Assembly: GCF_949987515.2 (NCBI RefSeq)
Contig: NC_082703.1
Coordinates: 7,712,680 to 7,776,679 of the forward strand
DNA: 64,000 nt
Direction of reading: 5' to 3'
Source: Delphinus delphis
Taxonomy: Eukaryota; Chordata; Mammalia; Artiodactyla; Delphinidae
The notes below the pieces were generated by a model. That model had not been told where the DNA came from. It did not search any database and saw only the letters and a list, made by a program, of their open reading frames with translations. Positions 57,753 through 64,000 of this stretch are shown in pieces. A program made the translations under genes and the position numbers. Position 1 is the stretch's first letter. Every line of letters begins with the position of its first letter.

Positions 57753-58339
57753 GGGTGGGCAGCCTGGGAATAGGAAGAGCCATCACCATCAACTCATGGT
57801 GGGAGGGGAGGGGCCTCTTGAGCCCAGAGCCCTCTCCTTTGACCTGGTGCTGTTAGCAGAGGCTCTTTTCTGCTCAGCCTTTGGGCTCTTTAAGTCTTCT
57901 GGAAGTTTCTTAGAGCGTTGCATTTATTTTTCTGGCTACATTATATCTGATAAACTGTCTACACTTCAGAAAATATTGCTGGTGGCAGCAATTCTGGACC
58001 TCACTGTTTTCTCCTGGCATCCGTCCTAGAGAATGATTTTGTCACAAATGTGGGGCACTGGGGTTTGCTGTGGACAAAACTGCTTTTTGGGAAACGGTAA
58101 AAAGGCTTGGGGAGGGGAAAAAGAAAACTGTGTTCTGTCTACACAATTCCACAACAGTTTTGTTCACTGTCTACCACTCCCACGTCCACGTCTCACCTGC
58201 ACAGCCCCTCCTCCCTCCACGGGCAGTGATTCTGGTGGTTCCAAGAGCTGCCTTGGGACTCAGCGCGTGGCACCTGGTGATAATCCTTTCTGTGTCCGTT
58301 GGCAACAAGCAAGATTAACTCTTTCATACTTTGAAGAGA
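57753..58339. other. Unannotated spacer, no gene seen
   Basis: No repeat family is recognised. Overlapping frames (57751-58029, 58033-58404) have no family resemblance. Part of it could be an upstream U3 of the LTR-like element, but the edge is not visible. Confidence 0.35.
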
Positions 58340-58366
58340 CTGTGTTAATACAGGCTGGCGGGCGCA

Positions 58367-58470
58367 CGACCGTTAGGGCGCAGCCGTTAGGGCGGGGCTC
58401 TTAGGGCGCATGAGCGGCAGGGCGCGGCCGTTAGGGAGGGGCCGTTAGGGAGGGGCCATTAGCGGTCGTG
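58367..58470. repeat. 14-bp CpG-rich tandem array with TTAGGG cores
   Basis: TTAGGG occurs at 58373, 58387, 58401, 58431 and 58445, with a decayed TTAGCG at 58459 and a degenerate unit near 58417. Spacing is 14 bp (16 bp once). The unit is close to CCGTTAGGGCGCAG. It sits about 55-150 bp upstream of a TATA box, where U3 enhancer repeats of LTRs lie. The match to the telomere hexamer is probably incidental. Confidence 0.85.
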
Positions 58471-58521
58471 CTCTGCCAACGTAGGCACCACGGTAGTTCC
58501 CCTCCTCGTCCCCTTCCTCTG

Positions 58522-58529
58522 TATAAAAG
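58522..58529 (+). promoter_or_regulatory. TATA box of LTR-like promoter
   Basis: TATAAAAG preceded by a C/T-rich run and followed about 25-30 bp later by GACTGGAGCAAGG predicts initiation near 58550. It matches the polymerase II consensus closely. Whether it is active is unknown. Confidence 0.5.
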
Positions 58530-59021
58530 GAGCCTGAATTCCGACTGGAGCAAGGTGGCTCTTTGAGACACTAGTCTCTTATCTTCTCGGTCTGATGGCT
58601 TTCAGATTAAAGTCACTATGCCTCGTCCCAACAGCTTGTCTCCAGATGTATTGGCCTGTCACGAGGTGAGCTGTGGAGTGGAATCTCAGATATAGAGAAG
58701 GTATATACGTTCGAAGCTTCTAGGTATAAATAAAACAGGAAGAAAATTGGCGCCCTCTCTGGGCACAAGTGGCTGGTGAAGAGCAGCAGGATGAAATAAG
58801 AAGCACATTAGTCCAAAGCCAAGAGAAATGGGCTCGGGTTCTAGCTCTGCCACCAGCCACAACAAATATCCCTTTGAATTAATTAATCAACGGAGTGATT
58901 TTAGGCAACTGTTCTTCTCTCTGCTTCTCTCTTCTCATTTATATCCTTTCCACTTCAAACACCCCTTGATGCTTTATGTTATGCCTTATCCCCCTCCCCT
59001 GCCCCTCCCCTCATCCCTCCC

Positions 59022-59200
59022 GCCACAAATGTGTTTTTTTTTAAATATTGATTGGTTGATTGACTGATTGATTCGGCTGCGCTGGGTCTTAGTTGAAGCA
59101 TGTGGGATCTAGTTCCCTAACCAGGGATCACACCCGGGTCCCCTGCATTGGGAGCGCGGAGTCTTAGCCACTGGACCCCCAGGGAAGTCCCACCAATGTG
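59022..59200 (-). mobile_element. Short tRNA-Glu SINE, with TSD, antisense
   Basis: The body (about 59034-59189) on the minus strand starts GGACTTCCCTGGGGGTCCAG and reads GGGACCCGGGTGTGATCCCT, ending in an A/T-rich tail. CCACAAATGTGT on the left and CCACCAATGTGG on the right fit a target duplication. At about 155 bp it is shorter than the CHR copies and belongs to a different tRNA-Glu subfamily. Confidence 0.85.
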
Positions 59201-59984
59201 GTTTTGACAAGTGCTTTAGGGCCCTGACAAATGCTTCAGAGGAAAAGGGGACGGGGCTTATACTTTAACTAGGAAAATATACACAGTACAGCCTTACTAA
59301 TAAAATTAATCAGGGAAGCCATAAGATAGTACCATCATATTCCTAAGTGGAAATATAAATTATATATCACCATAAGACCAAAGCTCTGAAAAAAAAAAAG
59401 AGAGAAAATGAGTCTAAGAAAAGAGTATTATAATAGGTAGGCTAAAAGAAAAGGTCACATAATTCAGGCAGCTATAAAAAAAATCAGAGAATCTTTTTAA
59501 TCATTGGAATAGGATGAAGTCTAGGGTCCATATTAATATCAAATTCTGTGAGCCCCTGAATAAGAAATAGATAAGTTTGGCTAATCTTAGCCTAACAATG
59601 ACCAAGAAAGAAAGAACCCACAGCTTGCTTGGGAGGAAGTGTATTTATCCAGGCCTCAGTGCATTTCCATGGTACCTGTCACTAAAGTACTTGTCTTTTT
59701 GTCCTTAGAGTCTACTCCCTGAGAGGTTGTGCATAGTAATTAATTCCAGTTCATAAGTGTTCTTGTTACATATGATTTTAAAGAACCTCATGTGTACAGA
59801 ATTGGGTTAATTATAATCCTCAGGTCATAATAATCTTCAGTGATCCACACATGACAATAATTATTTCATTTATGAATTTTAATAATAAAATCAACACTCA
59901 AGAATGCACCATGCAACCCAATAATTAAAACTCTGATAATAACTTTTATCTTTGAGTCTTGAAAAGAATATTATGCTGTTTATA
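59201..59984. other. Unannotated AT-rich sequence
   Basis: No family or exon is recognised. The last part may be decayed L1 3' UTR of the following element but cannot be aligned by eye. Confidence 0.35.
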
Positions 59985-60848
59985 ATCTTCTGGGATTTGA
60001 TTTTTTTCATTTCCATTAAATTAGCAAGATTCATTCATATCTTAGTGAATACATGGGGTTGATTTAGTCCACTGCTATGTAATTCATTGCTTGAATATGA
60101 TATAATTTAATTACTATAGCTCTTAAGGCTGCTTTCAGATTTTTACTATTATGAACTGTGATGATGTGAAAGTTTTTGTTTATGTCTTCTGCTGATACTG
60201 TGCAACTATTTCTCTTGGGTATACAACAAAAAGTTAAACTTCTGGTTTGTAAGACATGTAACTGTTCAACTTTCCAAGATAATACCTTATTTTCCAAATA
60301 TGTTATACCAATTTACACTCCTATCAGCAACTTTTAGGCAATCCTATTGATCTACATACTCTTTAATACTTGGTATCATTAGACATTTAAAATTTTAATT
60401 AATTAAATGAGTAAAAAGTGTCATTCATGGTTTATTTTGCATTTCCCTCATCACTAATGAAGTTGATTATCTCTAAATATGGTTGTGGTCTTTTCTACTG
60501 TGAAATGATCGTTTTCCCATTTTAATATTGTACTGTAGAAGCTTTTTATCCACTAAGGAGATAGTGACTATCTTTTGTCGATTGTATGTGTGACACATAT
60601 ACTCTTTCCTATTTATAGCTTTTTCACTTTCATTAAGCTATCTTTTGATTAGCAGAGATTCTCATTTTAAAATACACAAATTTATCTGTCTTTTCCTTTA
60701 TGGTTAATAGTTTTGATATCCTGTGGAATAAAATGTTTCCTACCCCTGTATCAACTCTATTATCTAAGAAAATTTTACACTTAATATTTGAGTCTTCAGT
60801 GCATCTGAAGTTATTTGTTTTGTATGGTGAGAAATAGATATTCAATTT
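59985..60848 (-). mobile_element. Old LINE-1 3' portion, antisense half of an inverted L1
   Basis: Antisense ORF2 text: TTCATTCATATCTTAGTGAA, TCTCTTGGGTATACAACAA, ATACCAATTTACACTCC, TTTTGCATTTCCCTCATCAC. The minus-strand frame at 60845-60633 carries ORF2 C-terminal text (SPYKTNNFRCTEDSNIK). It meets a sense-oriented L1 piece at about 60849. Confidence 0.75.
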
Positions 60849-61660
60849 CCTAGCCAGTGGAATAAGATAAAAAAAGAAGTAAGGTATAAGACTTGGAAAG
60901 GAAGGAAAAAACTGTCCTTATTTGCAGATGATATGATTGTTCACATAGAAAACCCTTTAGAATCAACAGAGAATTATTATAAAAATATATTATAAAGTAT
61001 ATAAAATAGAATTATTATAAATAGAGAATTGAACAGTTTTAAGAGGGCAAAATATAAAATTCTATTGTATTTCTATACATCAGTAGCAAATAATAAGAAA
61101 ATGTAAGTTTTTAAATAAAGATATTAGCATAGCAAGTAACACTGTAAAATATTTAGGAATAAATCTAACCAAAGATGTATAAGGCCTAAGAGCAAAAAAA
61201 TCATAAAATTCCACTGAGAAACATTCAAGAAGACTTAAATAATTGGAGACAACATGTTTGTGATAGACACATATCATAGAGAGGTCAGTTCACCCCAAAT
61301 TGCTTATAGACTCAATGTAACATCAATCAAAGATTTAACCAGACTTGGAATGAGGCTGATTCTTAAAATTGCTATGGAAGTATAAAAAGTCAACAATGAT
61401 CAGGACATGTCTAAAGACAGCTAAGAGAGAAGATATCTCATCATATATCAGGATTTATGATGAAACTTCAGCAATTAAGACACATATATATTAATGCAAA
61501 AACAGACAAACTCACAAATGTTATAGAGTAGAATAGAAAACCCATAAAAAGGCCAACACACATATGGAGTTTTGAAATATAATACAAGTAGCATAGCAGA
61601 CCACTGTGAAAAGGGGGCTGATTATAAAAATGGAACTGGAAAAAAAGGTTATAATGCCTG
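60849..61660 (+). mobile_element. Old LINE-1 RT region, sense half of an inverted L1
   Basis: The reverse transcriptase FADD box is intact at codon level (TTTGCAGATGAT, 60921-60932) within CTTATTTGCAGATGATATGA. It is followed by CTATACATCAGTAGCAAATA and TTTAGGAATAAATCTAACC. Frames are broken elsewhere. This upstream ORF2 segment lies head-to-head with the 3' segment at 59985-60848, as twin priming would give. Confidence 0.75.
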
Positions 61661-63205
61661 TAGGTAGAAAGTGGTTTAATTTACATAAACAACTGGTGTT
61701 TATTAAAGTGGTATTTCAAAGCTCTCAGGCTTGTCTTCATCAATAACAAACTCCTAGAAGTCTTTCTTTTTGAGAAGAGTCTGCATGTCATAAGGGGGCT
61801 GGATTAAGATCTCTAAGGGACACGCCCAGATAACAACAGAGAGTCCTTAATTCCCTTTCAAGAAGGATGGGGCTGGTTAACTGGAAGCGTTTGGATTGGT
61901 GAGTGGGAGATGCAATTTGAGACCAAAGTCGAACTTCATGAGGCAAAAAGAAGCTGAGTGCTAACTCCCGCCGTCATTGTTCTAGGCCCCTCCCCCTCAT
62001 AGCATTCACCTTTTCTTCTTCTTCTTCAAAAAAGAAAAAGCCAAATAACTTTTAAAGAATTCAAAGCTATTAGCTTACTCAATTTATTCATATGTTTTGG
62101 TCTGCTTTTGCTTCACAGTGTTTAAATAAAGTCATGACTCATTTGCTTGGTTCCACATTTCAGTGCATTTCCCAAAACAATCCACTTACACTGACATATG
62201 TTCCCCTCTTTACTCCTGAGCCTTAATCCTCTTTAGTCTCAGTGTCTGGGAGCCTAAGCATATTAATTCATTTCAGCCCAAAAATGTTCTCTTGTAGAAA
62301 TTTACGTGTTGTAAATTTCTATGGAAGCCTTCACTTAACCATTCCTTCACCTACTCCACTGATATTTATTAAAGGGTCACTTCAAGGCCTCCTGGACAGT
62401 ACTCAGTAATAATAAGTACTCAAAAGCGTTTCTTTTCTCACAATATACTACCTTGATTGATGCCATCCTCTACTCTACTTCCCAATATATTACTGATCTC
62501 TGCTGTTGGCTAAATGCTGGGTCTCGTGTCTGTTGACTCAAATCCTCCTCTTAAATATAAGGCTGATATCACGGCTCAGCTACCTGACTCTGTATCAGAT
62601 GTAATTGTAATTTCTCTTTGTACCCATCCAACTTTTCAGGATAATTTTGATCTCATTCCCTAGAAGTGGGGCCAAAACATCTTACCCTAGCACTAATTCA
62701 AGTGGCTGGCTTTCCCAATAGGCTTATTCATTATCTGATGGAAGAAATAAGTCACACAGTGCTATTATAAGTCTTTTCAGAAAATGTATAGGTGTGGAGA
62801 AACAAAGCATGTATATTAAATAATTAAAGAACAATCCTAGTTTAGCATATGACTTCATGCCACATCTCCGCCTATTCAAATACACTCTATGGTTCAACTG
62901 CCTGGCTGAATTCCACCTCTTATGGGAAATTTTATTTCTTAGTTCACATTTTGGATTAGAGCTTTGTTTGCTTAGGAAATATGGAAAAGTATTCCAAACT
63001 CAGACGGGAACTTAGAACGGATCTGTTATTTAAAATTCTTTTTCCCATGCTGGAATGCCTATAGCCACTAATATCTGTTTCACTCCTTTGACACTTATGG
63101 ATCCATTAAAGACAATTCACAATAGATTGTAAACTATATGGCTTTTTTCTCCTATTAGCTCCTTGAGAACAGCTCTTCTACCCTTGAAAATACCCTCCGT
63201 TATCA
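61661..63205. other. Unannotated ~1.5 kb, no gene seen
   Basis: No transposon or exon is recognised. A TTC run (62012-62027) lies beside an A/G-rich stretch. Nothing else stands out. Confidence 0.4.
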
Positions 63206-63960
63206 GTCCAGGTCCTGGAGGAAGCAGATGGCACATTCAAACTGGGATAAATTGAGTAAATTTAGTCAAGGGGCTATATACAACCCCTAAGGCAGTGGTC
63301 CCCAAAGTTTTGGCACCAGGGACTGGTTTCGTGTAAGATAATTCTTCCACGGACTGGGGTGGGAGGTGGGGGATGGTTCAAGGCAGTAACGTGAGCAACG
63401 GTTCAGGTGGTAATGTGACCGATGGGGAGCGGCAGATGAAGCTTTGCTCGGTCACCTGCCACTCACCACCTGCTGTATGGCCTGGTTCATAACAGGCTGT
63501 GGACAAGTACCGGTCCGTGGCCCAGGGATTGGGGAACTGTGCCCTAAGGGACAGTGCAGTATTCTGAGACTAGTAACTATAGGGTTTATTCTTTGACTAA
63601 TCCTAAAAGGTAAGAATGGAGAGCAGTCACTATAAGTCAGAAGCAGAGAAGGCTTTGTGGTACATTCTGGCTGATCTTTGTTTAAGGGGAGCATCGGAAT
63701 CAGGGTCCCTGTAAGAGGAGCAGTGGGGGAGTCAGCACCCTGGCCACGTATGCCTCACCTCCTTCCCTCCGGATTCCTGACACAGCTTCCCATGGTAAAA
63801 CCAAAAGTAAAGCCAAGTCAAAGGCAAAAGACAGCCCGTACAGATGGGGCTCCTAAGAAAAAAATCGAAGTGGTGAGCAGAGAACAGATCTGCAAGGACA
63901 AAAGGAAGACACAGAGCACATTCTCAGGGACTTGGGTTACACACAAAGTGGACCAAACTG
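63206..63960. mobile_element. Ancient interspersed repeat, family unassigned
   Basis: CAGGTCCTGGAGGAAGCAGA, then TGGCACATTCAAACTGGG and AGGGTCCCTGTAAGAGG parallel a common old mammalian repeat that I know by text but cannot name. The plus-strand frame at 63678-63977 (99 codons, Lys/Arg-rich) lies in its right half and is not supported as a gene. A hAT element splits it. Confidence 0.4.
63285..63549 (+). mobile_element. hAT-Charlie (MER1-like) element with exact 8-bp TSD
   Basis: The element spans 63293-63541, beginning CAGTGGTCCCCAAAGTTTTG and ending GGATTGGGGAACTGTG. The landmarks GGTACTTGTCCACAGCC (minus strand) and CCGGTCCGTGGCCCAGGG are shared with MER1-type copies. CCCTAAGG is exact at 63285-63292 and 63542-63549. 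The interior is shorter than the longer family members, which is usual for nonautonomous copies. Confidence 0.85.
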
Positions 63961-64000
63961 AAATGGAATTAAATTAAAAATAAATAACAGAAATCTAAAA

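Larger units (their letters stand above)
58340..58690 (+). mobile_element. LTR-like element with CpG-rich promoter (probable solo ERV LTR)
   Basis: A GC-rich tandem array (58367-58470) is followed by a TATA box TATAAAAG (58522-58529). An R/U5-like stretch comes next, with ATTAAA (58606-58611) and TTGTCTCCAGATGTATTGG (58635-58653) then CCTGTCACGAGGTGAGC. TATA-to-polyA spacing of about 85 bp and the 'attggcctgtc' U5 style fit an artiodactyl/cetacean ERV LTR from memory. No gag, pol or env follows. Ends are approximate. A host promoter is the alternative. Confidence 0.5.

Noticed and set aside
57199..57792. Long minus-strand open frames with GSCSHPPVG-like repeats
   Set aside because: They are readings of the minisatellite. 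Several frames are open at once because unit length varies, with no start context or unique domain.
58373..58450. Interstitial telomere repeat suggested by five TTAGGG words
   Set aside because: The hexamers are not contiguous. They recur at 14-bp steps as part of a longer CpG-rich unit.
58748..58755. TGGCGCCC, identical to the first 8 nt of a lysine-tRNA primer binding site, just right of the LTR-like element
   Set aside because: The bases that follow (CTCTCTGGGCAC) do not continue any lysine-tRNA primer site I know. It lies about 60 bp beyond the likely LTR end, and no retroviral leader or gag text follows.
63678..63977. Lys/Arg-rich 99-codon frame near the right edge (MVKPKVKPSQRQKT)
   Set aside because: It lies in an ancient repeat-like stretch. 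Basic low-complexity text in A-rich DNA is common by chance and no promoter or splice context is visible.
1..64000. CRISPR arrays, operons, phage or plasmid modules
   Set aside because: The sequence is vertebrate nuclear DNA by its SINE/LINE content. The only regular repeats are microsatellites, a minisatellite and an LTR-like array.

Overview
This window looks like nuclear DNA from a cetacean (whale or dolphin). The diagnostic signal is a set of tRNA-Glu-derived SINEs of the CHR type. Read on their sense strand they begin GGGCTTCCCTGGTGGCGCAG and end in GTACCGC plus an A-rich tail. They sit beside L1 copies with the cetartiodactyl 3' end (the GTACAGCAAAGTGATTCAG motif on the antisense strand). 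I recognise no ruminant BovB or Bov-tA elements. The species call is inference from repeat families only.

I find no protein-coding gene, exon, tRNA, rRNA or CRISPR array that I can support. All long open frames are repeat-derived (L1 ORF1 and ORF2, SINE bodies, the minisatellite) or look like chance frames in AT-rich DNA. The window reads as intergenic or deep intronic DNA of a gene desert.

Layout. 1-11.4 kb: a hAT MITE, a CA microsatellite, L1 and L2 fragments, an old LTR, MIR, MER5A, and an antisense L1 nest holding a CHR SINE. 11.4-16.15 kb: one antisense L1 insertion with both ends and a diverged 16-bp target duplication, most of ORF2 deleted, and a CHR SINE nested inside. 16-33 kb: mostly low-repeat DNA with a MaLR solo LTR (exact 5-bp duplication), MER5A, MLT1, a CHR SINE, GT/CA arrays, an L2/L1 mosaic and a homeodomain-site-rich stretch near 23.0-23.3 kb. 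33-40.1 kb: a 5'-truncated L1 with an exact 18-bp duplication inside an L2, more L1, MIR and L2, an LTR-like antisense segment, and an L1 with a CHR SINE in its tail. 40-56 kb: sparse repeats, an LTR splitting a MIR, a long CHR-type SINE splitting a hAT MITE, an old L1 with a CHR SINE, and an L2 split by a MIR. 56-64 kb: a possible conserved element, a 19-copy minisatellite, a CpG-rich LTR-like promoter with a 14-bp TTAGGG-bearing array, a short SINE, an inverted L1 pair that fits twin priming, and a hAT element with an exact 8-bp duplication inside an older repeat.

No genes work together here. The biology is the layered history of transposon insertion plus a few candidate regulatory stretches. 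I did not find an undescribed multi-gene system. The most unusual local structures are the minisatellite at 57.3-57.75 kb and the 14-bp array upstream of a TATA box at 58.37-58.53 kb.
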